Shown piece after piece: positions 23,426 to 34,380 of a stretch of DNA of 64,000 nucleotides. The notes beneath the pieces are model-generated. The model had not been told where the DNA came from. It did no database searches and was given only the letters and a program-made list of their open reading frames with translations. The position numbers and the translations under genes were made by a program. This DNA comes from Euleptes europaea (taxonomy: Eukaryota; Chordata; Lepidosauria; Squamata; Sphaerodactylidae). The first letter of the stretch is position 1; every line of letters starts with the position of its first letter. The stretch covers positions 42,263,521-42,327,520 of the forward strand of contig NC_079320.1 in assembly GCF_029931775.1 (NCBI RefSeq), in the 5' to 3' direction.

Positions 23426-24684
23426 GCTGACCACAAATGATGCACATCATCGTCCTGCTGGTCCCCATGGACCTTCATGATCAACACCAGCTTGAAGCTT
23501 GTAGTGGTCAAATTGCTAACTGTTCCATTCTAATTCACCATCAAATTTGTCTGAATTGCACACGAACGAATGTACCATTCTCTGCTCCATCCTCCATTCT
23601 GTATCCCCCTCCATCTGCTTTGTTAATGGCACTTTGTTATAATTATTATTTTGTAGTAGTGCCTAACAACTCCAGCCAGAGAACAGGCTCCCAAGGTGGT
23701 GATCTACGAACGAGTAATGCAGTGGCGAGGAGAAGGACTCTCACTCATCAGGTTGAGGTCAAAGATCCCAGATGGCCCCTTTGACTCTTGGAGTCGCACT
23801 ATCCATTACAGCTTGGCTTTTTCTAATGTCAGAGCATAATTGATTCTTTACAAACAGTTGCTATTTTACAGGCGAGTCAAAGATCAGAATCACTGTTTAT
23901 TAATATGTGTTGACATGCATTAGGTATCGGTGCATAGGTGCGGAGGCCAGTCAATTGCCAGCGTGGAGCAACATGGAGATGTGACATGTTGGGGGCTGAT
24001 TATGCAGACAGGAAGCTCTCAAAGGGGAATGAATATTTAACCCCTTTAAGTGAACTAGCCTCAAAAGCTTCCAACACTTAGGGCACCATGCTGTTGCCCT
24101 TCCCTCCCCTCTCCTTCACACACCCCTCCTGTACTTGCCAGCCAAACATCTGTGTGTTCTGCTGCCAATCTCCTCTCTCTGCCAACATCCCCCCCCCCAA
24201 AAACAAGCAGAAAGCAGTTCTTGCTGGAGTGGGACCTTAATTTGCTGCTTTCAAACACTTACTTTGGATTATTTTGAATGGACTTAAGGCAAGGATCCAA
24301 CATACTGTCTGTAAAAAGTTTTACATCATCGTTATTAATAGTAAATATTAAAATCAATTATGCAGACCGATAAGGATACACGGCACAGAATTACACTGGC
24401 AAAATAGGTTTCTAGCCCCACAGAGCTTATAATCTAAAATAAACCCTCAAAGGACGATCCATTTGCGCGTTCGATAAACGTATGTAGAATGCAAGTGGGC
24501 ATATGCACCCTGGTCCTGCCTCCTGCCTCCTGCACGATTGCCAGCTTGTGGCCAAAGTATCTACGTGTGAAGGAAGGCTGCATGCTTAACTTCTCTCTCA
24601 TTCAGGAAACAGAGTCCTCAGTCATGGGAAGGAAGCACACAGACACCTATGCATCCTCTGTCTGCACTTATGCATTGTGCTCAT
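23426..24684. other. Intergenic, nothing recognised
   Basis: No exon or named repeat supported. Confidence 0.4.
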
Positions 24685-24984
24685 GAGCTGGCATGGTGTA
24701 GTGGTTAAGAGCGGCAGACTCTAATCTGGAGAACCGGGTTTGATTCTCCGCTCCTCCTCATGAGCGGCAGACTCTAGTCTGGAGAACCAGGTTTGATTCT
24801 CCACCCCTCCACATGAAGCCTGCTAGGTGACCTTGGGCTAGTCACAGTTCTTTCAGAGCTCTCTCAGCCTCACCTACCTCACTAGGTATTTGTTGGCAGG
24901 ATGGGAAGGGAAAGGGGTTGTAAGCCGCTTTGAGACTCCTTAAAGATAATGAAAACTGGGGTATAAAAACCAACTCTTCTTCAG
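24685..24984 (+). mobile_element. Sauria-type tRNA SINE with a different internal duplication
   Basis: The unit GCGGCAGACTCTAATCTGG to GGTTTGATTCTCC is tandemly repeated once (second unit from about 24764). The duplicated unit is more alike between its two copies than in the other duplicated SINEs, suggesting a separate or later duplication. The tail is CAACTCTTCTTC. Confidence 0.88.
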
Positions 24985-25552
24985 TTTCACAGAGGCAGGG
25001 TCCAGAGCACTTGTGTCTGCTCAAGCTCTACATGCATAGATTGAGTATGTAAATGGCTCATCTATAGAAGGCTATAGGCAATGAGGAAACTGAGAGCCAA
25101 ATCAGTGCCGTCCCCTCCACCCAGTTTGCCCTGGGGATGGGCTGCCACAAGGCAGCTTCTTTTAACAGTGCCGCGGAGGCCTGATTCTGATTGGGACCAC
25201 TGCAGTGCAGGGGGAAGAGGGCGGATCTCCCCCAAATACCAACACATATTGATTACATTTGTGGGTTAAGGATACAGATCAAAGTCTAAGTAGAAAAGGA
25301 GGATTTGGAGGAATAAGGAAATGAGAAATGTGGCATCATACACATGTTCGGGGAAGGGAGAGCACATTTACTGTCTTCAGTATTTCATTTCTGTAGAAGA
25401 ACCAGCTTGTGGGTACAGCTTGAGATTTCAGCCCACCAAACAAATCCTAGAAGAACCCCTAGCAGTCTCCCAGAGCAATCTTCTGCTCAGCACCTTCGGC
25501 AATACGACAGAACCCTTCTTTTCAGCCTGGCATAAAGGCAGATGATTTCTGC

Positions 25553-25700
25553 CCTCACCCCAAATTATCTCCACAGCCATCCAGTGAGATAGCTTTGGCT
25601 GAACAACTGTGGTCGGTCCAACATCATTCAGTGACCTTCATGACTAGGTGAGAATTTGAATCCAGGTCTCCCTTGTCTAAGTCCAACACCCAGTAATCAC
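25553..25700 (-). mobile_element. Old tRNA-SINE fragment
   Basis: Complement of an AGACCTGGATTCAAATTCTC B-box region and of a body with CTCACTGGATGGCTGTGGAG. Strongly diverged. Confidence 0.45.
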
Positions 25701-26167
25701 TGATGCCTGAACATGCTCCTCAGTGCCAACTGCAGTTTGATCACAAGTTACAATCTACGCCCTTCAACACTGAAAAAAAAATTAACACTAGGAATGTTCT
25801 CAATTGTTTTGTGGAGGTTTTGCACACACATGTTCTTGAGATGCATGTTCTTTCCCATGGCTTTCCTAGTCCCCCTTCTCTGTTCACCAACCTTACCTTG
25901 AAGGAAAACAATTAACCTACACAAGAAGACCCTGACATTCCAGCCTTACACATATTGCCTGCCTGGTGCTCAAGGGCAGGCAGATTTGTGTTTACTGAAT
26001 ATTCTAAATTGGATGCCAAACATTTTGCCCATTCTCACACTGATGTGTAATTACAGCATGATTACAGCAATTACAGTTCAATCCAGTGAGATCTGAACAT
26101 GTCCCATTATGATGAATGACACTAACTGATGAATGTACACAAGCAGCACACCCCCCCAACAATTTTT

Positions 26168-26368
26168 ATTTTGCCATCAAGTCACAGCTGACTTATGGTG
26201 ACCCCACTGGGGTTTTCAAGACAAGAGACAGAGATGGTTTGCCATTGCCTGCCTCTGCATAGTGACCCTGGACTTCCTTGGTGGTCTCCCGTCCAAGTAC
26301 AAACCAGGGCAGATCCTGCTCAGCTTCTGAGATCTGACAAGATCAGGCTATCCTGGGCTATTGTGGTC
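26168..26368 (-). mobile_element. 5S rRNA-derived SINE
   Basis: The complement carries GATCTTGTCAGATCTCAGAA, GCTGAGCAGGATC, TTGGACGGGAGACCACC and the shared tail with CACCATAAGTCAGCTGTGAC. Confidence 0.9.
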
Positions 26369-26957
26369 AGGGCTTTCCTACCCGACTTTAACTGATGTGT
26401 GACTGTCAGGACCTTCCTCAGCTGACCCCAAGGCAAATATAAGCCAACCAACTCAGTGAATTGTGAGCACGCACCAACCCTGCTTACTCGACCAGCTGTC
26501 CTACCAAATGCTGCAGAGGCATTTGTGCAGAGGCAAAACCATTCAAATACACTATTGATCTTAAACTGCAAAAGAAATAATCCTCACAGTTGCATGGGGT
26601 GCCTGATTTAAGAGAACAGAGCCACTGAAAGCAGGGGAAGTCTGGATGTGTTACCTGCAGAAATCAAATCACCGCCATTGGAAATGTGCAATTTACTGAA
26701 AAGAGCAGCAGGTGGCAACCAACAGATAGGTTGTGCTACCAAGATGGTTGTCTGACATGCAGGCAATGGAAGGTAAGACATACCTCCTGACTGGAAGGGG
26801 GAGGTCTGATAGGGAGGGAGGAGAAAGGAAGCCTTACCAGGCATACCGATCAGGCACTACACTCGTACAATTCTACCAGCACAAGCCAGATGAATCAGAT
26901 CTTCATCCTCTATTTTTTAGTAGGAAGAGGTCCTATAGTTGGGTTCATTTGTATGGA

Positions 26958-27177
26958 GCCCTGACCTGGATGGCCCAGGCTAGCCCAGTCTTATCAGATC
27001 TCAGAAGCTAAGCTGGGTCAGCCTTGGTTAGTATTTGGATGGGAGACTACTAAGGAATTCCAGAGTCGCTATGCAGAGGAAGGCAATGGGAAACCACCTC
27101 TGAACATCTCTTGCCTTGAAAACCCTACAGGGTTGCCATAAGTTGGCTGTGACTTCACAGCACTTTACACACGCACA
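26958..27177 (+). mobile_element. 5S rRNA-derived SINE with perfect 12-bp TSD
   Basis: Full element: GTCTTATCAGATCTCAGAAG, GCTAAGCTGGGT, TTGGATGGGAGACTACT, tail GGGTTGCCATAAGTTGGCTG and ACACACGCACA. CATTTGTATGGA is repeated exactly at 26946-26957 and 27178-27189, as expected for LINE-driven insertion. Confidence 0.95.
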
Positions 27178-27189
27178 CATTTGTATGGA

Positions 27190-27695
27190 AGTGTATCCTC
27201 AGTGCCTCTTAGAAACATGATCTCACATGTGCGTGCTCAGGATGTGTGTGCAAGCACCCCTACCCCCACATGTTTGAAGTCTGTGCCATGAGCAGTAGAA
27301 ACACAACAGGGACCACTTTTCTGCTCAAGCACTGCATCTTCGATGCTTGGAAAAGCTGCATCTGCTGAACATCTGCCTGCCATGCAGTTTATTAAAGGCA
27401 GAACTGTGGTTAGGAAAGGTGGGGGGGGGGAAGGAAGCCAGTGAGGGAAATGAAATTCCCAGCCCAGCTGCCAAGGCAGCAAACAGTTATTGACCAGTAG
27501 CAACAGGGGATAATCCTTGACAAGGTTAAGCTTCAGTTTCATGTGCAATGCAGGACTTAATGGCCTGCAGCCTTCGAAGGCACTGCGCTCAGCTTGTTAA
27601 GCAGCCTGCCATGGCTTCCCACTAGAGGGCACCATTGCTAAATTTATTGTCCTATTCTGGCAATGTCTCAATATTGTTTTAGTTCAGGCTTTTTA

Positions 27696-27736
<41 letters not shown>

Positions 27737-28288
27737 AGATAATCCACTCCACCAACTATTTACAGAGTTTAGCTTGCTGTAGCTCCCTGTTGTCCATTCT
27801 GCTTTATTAGAGCATTCAATGCTCTTTACATTTACAAGTGCATTTTAATACTTACACATAAGAGTATATATTTATTGTTGTCTGGCTGGTGCCGTTTCAA
27901 TAAACATTTACATTTAATACTTACACATAATAATGTTTTCATTTTAAAGTTATAAAGGGTGCAGAGTTTCAGAGTTTGTCTAGATTGCAAATTAAAAATT
28001 GTCATAATAATCCTTAGCCTAAATTTAATTCAGATTGAAGGAAGTTTAGCAATCCTGACCCGCATCCCTGCTTTGCCCAAGAGCATTCAGACAGGCATAA
28101 GCCAGAACTTCATTTTCTAATTCTGGACTCTTGTGTCTCAACAGTGTGGCGTGAAGAATTCGCTTCACTTCAGGCGCTCTGTTGTCTGGTATCGACGACT
28201 CCACTGTGCATTGACACACCGTGCGGGGGGGGGGGGGGCACACTGGCCCTGCCTCCTGCCTCTGTGTGACTGACTGGTCATCTGCGGA
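27190..28288. other. Intergenic with a TG/TA microsatellite
   Basis: Contains (TG)n followed by (TA)n at about 27690-27737 and a G homopolymer at about 28222-28238. No exon seen. Confidence 0.6.
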
Positions 28289-28492
28289 TAGGGTTGCCAT
28301 GCCAACTCCAGGTTGGGAAATACCTGGAGATATTGGGGGTGAAGGCTGGGGAAGGTGGGGTTTGGGCTGAGGAGGGAGGGACCTCAGCAGGGTACAATGC
28401 CATAGAATCCACCCTCCAAAGCAGCCATTTCCCCCTGAGGGAATGGATCCAGAGATCAGTTGTGATTCCAGGAGATCTCTGGGACCTCCTTT
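28289..28492. mobile_element. hAT-type MITE, related but distinct subfamily, reverse orientation
   Basis: TAGGGTTGCCATGCC start and GCCATAGAATCCACCCTCCA interior. The sequence differs from the main family in the block AATACCTGGAGATATTGGGG, which is shared with part of the copy at 49930. The right terminal inverted end is missing. Confidence 0.75.
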
Positions 28493-28516
28493 TCTCCTAG
28501 ACTCTGTTGTATATTG

Positions 28517-28772
28517 AGAGCCAGCATGGTGTAGGGGTTAAGCGCAGTGGACTCCAATCTGGAGAACTGGGTTTGATTCCCCACTCCTGCACATGAAACC
28601 AGCTGGGTGACCTTGGGTTAGTCACAGCTCTCTTAGAGCTCTCTCAGCCCCACCTATCTCACAAGGTGTCAGTTGTGGGGAGGGGGAGGGAAGGCAATTG
28701 TAAGCTGCTTTGAGACTCCTTCAAGGTAGAGAAAAAGTGGGGTATAAAAACCAACGGTTCTGGTTCTTCCTT
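28517..28772 (+). mobile_element. Sauria-type tRNA SINE, single B box
   Basis: GAGCCAGCATGGTGTAGGGG head, GGGTTTGATTCCCC B box, CTCACAAGGTGTCAGTTGTG body, and GTATAAAAACCAACGGTTC tail lacking a long TTC run. Confidence 0.92.
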
Positions 28773-28779
28773 TTCATCA

Positions 28780-28889
28780 TAGTCTATCCTCCAAACCTGC
28801 CATTTCCTCCAAGGGAACTGTTATTCAGTCTGAAGTTTAGTGGTAATTCTGTGAGAAGTCCTGGCACTGCCTTGAGATTGGCAACCCTA
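28780..28889. mobile_element. hAT-type MITE fragment
   Basis: Half element, from TATCCTCCAAACCTGCCATT to GAGATTGGCAACCCTA. It overlaps in content with the copy ending at 28492, so it is a separate partial copy rather than the other half of that one. Confidence 0.7.
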
Positions 28890-29546
28890 GTCTCTCCATC
28901 CATGCTATGGCTTCCCTTCCCAGCTATGCAAAGGCAAGGTAAGCCCTTTGATAAAACCATGAAATCCACTATTATTACTTTCTCTCCCCCAGCTATTCAC
29001 TCTTTTATTGATGGTCTTCATCTGCTTACATGATGGACCAGTATTGATTCACCCCTTGAAAAGAGCCAGAATGGGGGAAAGCTATAGCCTCAGGGCCACA
29101 CAGCTTAAAGACAAGATGCTGGAGGGGGCGGGGGTCAGCAGGAGCATGTGTTCTTGTCTGGCCTATCTGGTGCTCATATGGAAGGCAGAACTGATCCTAC
29201 AAGTGCACTCAACAATAATCTGAAACAGGCACACTTGCTCTGCATTTCAACTGTGGTACTGACTTGTCCAGTACATTCACAATTGTATATTGTGATATAC
29301 CTTTTTTTTCTTTCAAAACACTGACTTTGAGATAACAAAATGCAGCTCCTGGCATTTGCTGCCACCGCATCCGGGCCTGGAGCAGCTCCCCAGCTCCACT
29401 GCTGCCACAGCTACCACTGGACTCCTGGGCTCCACTGAAACTTTAAAAACGAACGCTTACATTCTTAGGAGACTGTAAGAGGTTGCTGTGTTTGATGTTG
29501 GAATAGCATCAAGGTCTGTCCCAGGGTATTGTGGGACAGCAAACGG

Positions 29547-29662
29547 CATTGTGATCTTGCTGAAGCTGGGTCTGGTAAGTGTCTGGGTGAGAGACTTCCT
29601 GGGAACCCTAAATACGCCTCCTTGGTTCCATGATAGGACACGGAATATAAATGTAATAGACA
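29547..29662 (+). mobile_element. Old 5S-headed SINE
   Basis: TGATCTTGCTGAAGCTGGGT and GTGTCTGGGTGAGAGACTTC are degraded 5S boxes; the tail GAATATAAATGTAATAGA follows. Same family as 10670-10800. Confidence 0.65.
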
Positions 29663-29870
29663 TAGGGTTGCCAACCTCCAGGTACTAGCTGGAGATCTCC
29701 TGCTATTACAACTGATCTCCGGCCGACAGAGATCAGTTCACCTGGAGAAAATGGCTGCTTTGGCAATTGGACTCTATGGCATTGAAGTCCTTCCCCTCCC
29801 CAAACCCCGCCCTTCTCAGGCTCACCCCAAAAACCTGCCGCCAGTGGTGAAGAGGGACCTGGCAACCCTA
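29663..29870. mobile_element. hAT-type MITE (TAGGGTTGCCA family)
   Basis: 208 bp, both inverted ends intact. Flanks AATAGACA (29655-29662) and AACAGACA (29871-29878) are a target duplication with one difference. It landed in the tail of the older 5S-headed SINE to its left. Confidence 0.94.
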
Positions 29871-30728
29871 AACAGACAAAACCTACAGATCAGAGTTTTA
29901 GATTTTGGTATTTTTGCTCTCATGGGATGTTTGTATATTCCTTTCACGCTAACAATGTAATTTTCAGTTCTACAAAGGACTCTTCTTGTTTGTTGTTTTT
30001 GATGATCCTCACATCCAAATGAATTATTGTCAGTTGCAAAATCTTGTTTACCTTCAGGGTGTAAGGATGGCGCTTTCCAAGTTCTGAGCAAACACTTTGT
30101 ACATGAGACAATCACCCCCTAAAGCTAAGAATTAGCAAGACTCCTCCTCAGGGCCCAGCAGTCACAACCCAAAGGATAGCAAAGCAGCTTCTTTTTGTTT
30201 TCCGCAGCGTCCCGGCTTATTTTATGAGACAGTGGCACTCCGTTTCTCATTACAAATCAGATCCAGACCATTCCAAGAGTTTCAAACAAAGATGGTAACG
30301 TGTTAAAAGCAATTAAGATAAAATACCAGAGCTGCTCAGAATATTTAGAGAACTGGACCAAGATTAATTCCTCAGTAATGGGGGAGGGGATGCTGCAATA
30401 AATGCATGGAAGGACAGAGAATTGCACCCAGAGGAGACTAAATCAAACTGTGATATGGGACAGGTGTTTCCTTAGTTTTACATTCTGCTCAATGACATCT
30501 TTTGACAAATGTCATGCCGGCAATTTACTTGTATAATCTGTGCCTTTGAGATCTACAAATTCCAAAAGGACTACCTACTTATGGCAACAAGAGAGATCTC
30601 CAAATCAGTCACATGCATTACTTTTCAGCTTATTTGCAGCTGGTGAGGAGGAAAGCAAATGAACCCAGATCCCAAGATGCTTAAAGGGATGATAAAGTCG
30701 AGGTGGGAGCTTGAAGCTACAATTCTTT
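29871..30728. other. Intergenic, nothing recognised
   Basis: No exon, RNA gene or familiar repeat is supported. Confidence 0.4.
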
Positions 30729-31174
30729 GGGCCAAAATATACAATATGCCTGACACATGCCGAGTCACGGGTGTGCCACCTGACCCGTAGTCAGATGTAC
30801 TTCGGGGGAACTCACCTTAAACAGCTCTCTGTGTGGCAAAAAGGGGGTGGGGAAGGAGCTTCCAGTTTCCCTCCCACCCAACTTCCACCAGTGAAAACTG
30901 AGGTTCTAGTGGTGGTGGGTTTGCCCTTTTCCTCTGGCTCCAAGTGACCTCCCTAGGGCATGTGGAGCCAGAGAAAAAAGGTGAAAAGCCCCCCCCCCAA
31001 GTCGGTTTCTGCTAGCAAAAGTAAGGTGGGAGGGAAAACAGAAGCTCCTCCTCCCTCACAGCTCTGAGTAAACAAGCACTATTTAAGGTGAGTTCCCCTG
31101 ATGTATGTCCGACAGCGAGTCAGGTAGCACACCTGTGACCCAGCACATGTCCAGCATATCATGTATTTGGGCCC
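30729..31174. mobile_element. 446-bp foldback (near-palindromic) element
   Basis: The two halves are inverted copies along most of their length. Left: GGGCCAAAATATACAATATG, GGAACTCACCTTAAAC, GTTTCCCTCCCACCC. Right, reversed: GGGCCCAAATACATGATATG, GGAACTCACCTTAAAT, TTTTCCCTCCCACCT. The centre lies near 30930-30990. No coding capacity; it is probably a non-autonomous DNA transposon with long inverted repeats. I found no convincing target duplication. Confidence 0.75.
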
Positions 31175-31810
31175 TGAAATGTCACCAGTTAATGCTCCTA
31201 AGCAGCGGCACTGTTGAGCCAAGAAGGAAAACTCTTCTCACATTAGCACCCCTTGGGAAAAAATAACCGTGATGGATACTTACATTGCCTAGAAGTATCA
31301 CACTTCTAGCAGTGTTCTTTTGGAAAGTATTTTATTATTTATTTGAAACTAGATATAAACCAAAAATGATCTCTCTGGTTCTGTACAAGCAGCTTAGGCA
31401 ACTGCTATCACTAAGTGCTCTGTTTAAGGGAACAGGAAACCTGCTCAATCACAGCTATAGATGTTGTTGCATTTTGATAGCTGTAGATTAGTCTACTGTT
31501 GATGTTTAGAAGCTTGCTCCATTAGACAGTTTGTAGTGTGTTGCTGGACAGACTAAATACCTCTATACTGAAAGAGGAGGAAAGAAAGATGGAGAAGGAA
31601 GATCAGGGGTGTAAGGAGAGGAAAACTGAGTTGTGTATTTTAGATCCTGCCTTGGGTTGTTTCCTTGCTCGCATCTAGAAACAAAAGATATCAGACTCAT
31701 CTAAAGATGCGTGCATGTTTGCTTGATATGAACACAATCTTCAGGCACACAGACCTGGGTAGAAAGGACTGCCCAAAAGAACTTTGGATCTGGGTTCTTC
31801 GACTGCCATT
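31175..31810. other. Intergenic, nothing recognised
   Basis: No supported feature. Confidence 0.4.
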
Positions 31811-31943
31811 CCTCAGCAGAGTATAATGCTATGGAGTCCATCCTCCAAAGCAGCCATTTTCTCCAGGAGAACGGAACTGTTCAGTCTGGAGACCAGTTGT
31901 AATTCTGGACATCTCCAGGCCCCACCTGGAAATTGGCAACTCC
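31811..31943. mobile_element. hAT-type MITE fragment, reverse orientation
   Basis: CAGCAGAGTATAATGCTATG, AAAGCAGCCATTTTCTCC, GACATCTCCAGG and GAAATTGGCAACTCCA follow the second-subfamily order; the left end is missing. Confidence 0.65.
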
Positions 31944-32140
31944 AGCTGGTAGTGTCAAAAGTATAAAGTTACTTCAAGGAAGCCAGTCAGTTTCTGCCTC
32001 AGATACCATCTATAAAATATGAAAAATGCAGCGGTTTGCACATTGTGGCCCTACTGTAGCAAGGGCGATCCAAGCACAGATGCCATTTTTGGGATGGCTG
32101 TTGTAAAGTGATATCCAGCCCCAATACATGCAGATTTGAT

Positions 32141-32337
32141 GGTGGAAAGCGCCATCAAGTCACAGCTGACTTATGGCGACCCCATAGGGTTTTCAAGGCA
32201 AGAGACGTTCGGAGGTGGTTTGCCATTGCCTGCTCTGAGTGGGCTTTGAGAGTTCTGAGAGAACTGTGACTAGCCCAAGGTCACCCAGCAGGCTTTATGT
32301 GGAGGTGTGGGGAATCAAACCTGGTTCTCCAGATTTA
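32141..32337 (-). mobile_element. tRNA-headed SINE carrying the 5S-SINE tail module
   Basis: Read on -, a Sauria-like head (CTGGAGAACCAGGTTTGATT, GGTGACCTTGGGCTAGTC) runs directly into AGGCAATGGCAAACCACCTC and GGGGTCGCCATAAGTCAGCT, the tail otherwise seen behind 5S heads. The extreme 5' end is missing. Confidence 0.8.
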
Positions 32338-33102
32338 CTTCACTGGAAAACTCTATTGCTATGAAAGGGAAACCTCATTGACTGCAAAGATCTTCTAATG
32401 TGAAGGCGTTTTGCATGGCCTGCGTAGGCACACGCTCCAAGTAGAGATATTACTTGTGATCTGAACAGAATTGTCTGCCACTGCCAGAACAGAAAGAAAT
32501 GAGAGGAAAATGTATTCAAGCTGCAGTTGACAAAGACATCCTGCGAGCTGGAGCTGATTGCCAGGCGCTGAAGTCCCTTTTGAAACATCAATGGCTCCAT
32601 TTTCTCAACAGAAAGGAAGTAAAGGAGGGAAGAGAGAAAAGCTCCCCCCTTTCCAAAAGACGACCTGCTGTGAGGAGCAGATGAGATTTCAGACTGTTGA
32701 AGCAGCAGTGCTGAAAAGAAGTTTTATTTTCGCCTTTGTTTTCACGCAGCAGCCCCAATGAACAAATACTTTTAAAAGATACAAGAGGTAAGACCTTGGC
32801 CCGAGAAATATTTTATTTTAATGACACTGTACTACTGGGGGAAGCATAACCTTAAGTATAATGGACAAAAAGGACTTGACCAAAATGTCAGGATCCTCGA
32901 GAACCATTTGAAAACAAAGGTTTTAAAAGCACGGAGAAGTATATGGGTAAATAGGTTTGATTTTATCGCATCTTTGAGCAATAATTGTAAAAGCAATGCA
33001 GATTGCAGTTGTGAAATTTTCACCTAATCACCAAAAAGAGGGAATTGTATTTAGGTACAGCACCCTTTCAAACTATTATTTTGGTTTCATAAAGGCATTA
33101 TT

Positions 33103-33185
33103 GAAGAAGAAGAAGAAGAAGAAGAAGAAGAAGAAGAAGAAGAAGAAGAAGAAGAAGAAGAAGAAGAAGAAGAAGAAGAAGAAGA
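33103..33185. repeat. (GAA)n microsatellite, about 27 uninterrupted units
   Basis: Pure GAA repeat for about 83 bp, directly continuous with the reverse-strand Sauria SINE at 33186. It is the expanded TTC tail of that SINE. Confidence 0.97.
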
Positions 33186-33350
33186 GTTGGCTTTTATATG
33201 CCGACTTTCTCTACCACTTAAGGGAGACTCAAACCAGCTTACAATCACCTTCCCTTCCCCTACCCACAACAGACACCCTGGGAGGTAGGTGAGGCTGAGA
33301 GAGCTCTTAATAGAACTGTAACTTGCCCAAGGTCACCCAGCTGGCTTCGT
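33186..33350 (-). mobile_element. Sauria-type tRNA SINE, 5'-truncated
   Basis: Complement of the 3' two-thirds: GTATAAAAGCC-like end, TTAAGTGGTAGAGAAAGTCG, CCAGCTGGGTGACCTTGGGC. It stops before the B box, and the GAA tract is its tail. Confidence 0.9.
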
Positions 33351-33579
33351 GAAATCCACTAAAACCCATTGAAATGAATTAAGAACTATTGACAGAAGAA
33401 GCAGGTCATCATTTAGAGCAGGAGGCTCGACTACAATTATCAACACATTTATGGGCAACAGATCTTGCCAGGGCAGAGAGGCATGAGAATCTAGTTTCCT
33501 GCCCCATATTTTCCTATCTAGAGAGAAAGGTTCATGTGAGATCATGTAGGAAAATAAAATTACTTGAGCAGTAGGGCTG

Positions 33580-34160
33580 TTGAAAAAAAAATTGGTATAG
33601 TTTGGCTTCAGCGAAACTCGGCCCGTTTTTATTCGGGCCGTGCTGAAGTCCGAACCCCCCCGCTTCGGATTCCTGAAATTCGGGGGGGGATCTGGAGTTC
33701 TGGGGAAAATTCGCCCCCCCGCGCGCCTTCAGGGGGATTCCAGACCCCCCCCCCGCTCTGCCGGGACTCCCCGCCCTCCCAGAGGCGCAGATCTGTTTAA
33801 AGGGGCCCCCAACAAGCCCCTCTGCGCTGTCTGTGCAGGCAGCGCAGAGGGTTTCCAGACCCCCCCCCCAGCCCTGCCGGGACTCCCGGCAAGGCTGGCG
33901 GGGGGTTGTCAAGCCCCTCTGCACTGTCTGCGCAGGCAGCGCAGAGGGTTTCCAGACCCCCCCCCCCGCTCTGCCGGGACTCCCCGCCCTCCCAGAGGCG
34001 CAGATCTGTTTAAAGGGGCCCCCAACAAGCCCCTCTGCGCTGTCTGTGCAGGCAGCGCAGAGGGTTTCCAGACCCCCCCCCCCAGCCCTGCTGGGACTCC
34101 CGGCAAGGCTGGCCGGGGGTTGTCAAGCCCCTCTGCGCTCTCTGCGCAGACAGTGCAGAA
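33580..34160. repeat. GC-rich tandem repeat, about 213-bp period, two units, with a hairpin leader
   Basis: The unit starting CAGACCCCC at 33741 recurs at 33953, and GCTCTGCCGGGACTCCCCGC recurs at 33755 and 33968. Each unit has two related half-units (116 and 96 bp) beginning CAGACCCCC. Left of this, 33603-33651 is a strong inverted repeat (GGCTTCAGC, CGGCCCG, CGGGCCG, GCTGAAGTC). Because the period is divisible by three, a long open frame runs through it by chance. CpG content is far above the surrounding sequence. Confidence 0.85.
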
Positions 34161-34324
34161 GGTAACTTCTTATTCCTGGTGGGACCCACAAGTCGGATGT
34201 TCAGGACCACTTAGAAAAGGATGCAAATCCCAGGTAATTATTTGCGTTTCACCAAGCGAGGCTTCATCAGCCTATAGGTATGAATTGCATGTATTAAGAT
34301 TTTTTATATAGACAAAGCACTTTG
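34161..34324. repeat. Left inverted terminal repeat (pLTR part) of the Penelope-like element
   Basis: Starts GGTAACTTCTTATTCCTG and runs through ACCCACAAGTCGGATGTTCA and GAGGCTTCATCAGCCTATAG to ACAAAGCACTTT. It is the reverse complement of 38119-38283 with roughly one difference per ten bases. It lies at the 3' end of the coding strand. Confidence 0.9.
34207..34280 (-). ncRNA. Hammerhead ribozyme motif, sense to the Penelope coding strand
   Basis: On -: CTGATGA (34270-34264), short stem II with GCC/GGT, GAAA (34250-34247), stem III with GCAAAT facing ATTTGC, then TC before the cleavage point. Stem III's closing pair next to the core is mismatched here, unlike the right-hand copy, so activity may be weaker. 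Hammerheads in Penelope-like elements are established knowledge. Confidence 0.72.
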
Positions 34325-34380
34325 ATACATTTTAATACATATTTAATACATTTTAATATGTTTTATTTTTATTATAATCA

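Noticed and set aside
33640-34311. 223-codon open frame on + strand, Pro/Gly-rich
   Set aside because: It is produced by the GC-rich tandem repeat, whose period is a multiple of three. The peptide repeats itself and runs into the Penelope terminal repeat.
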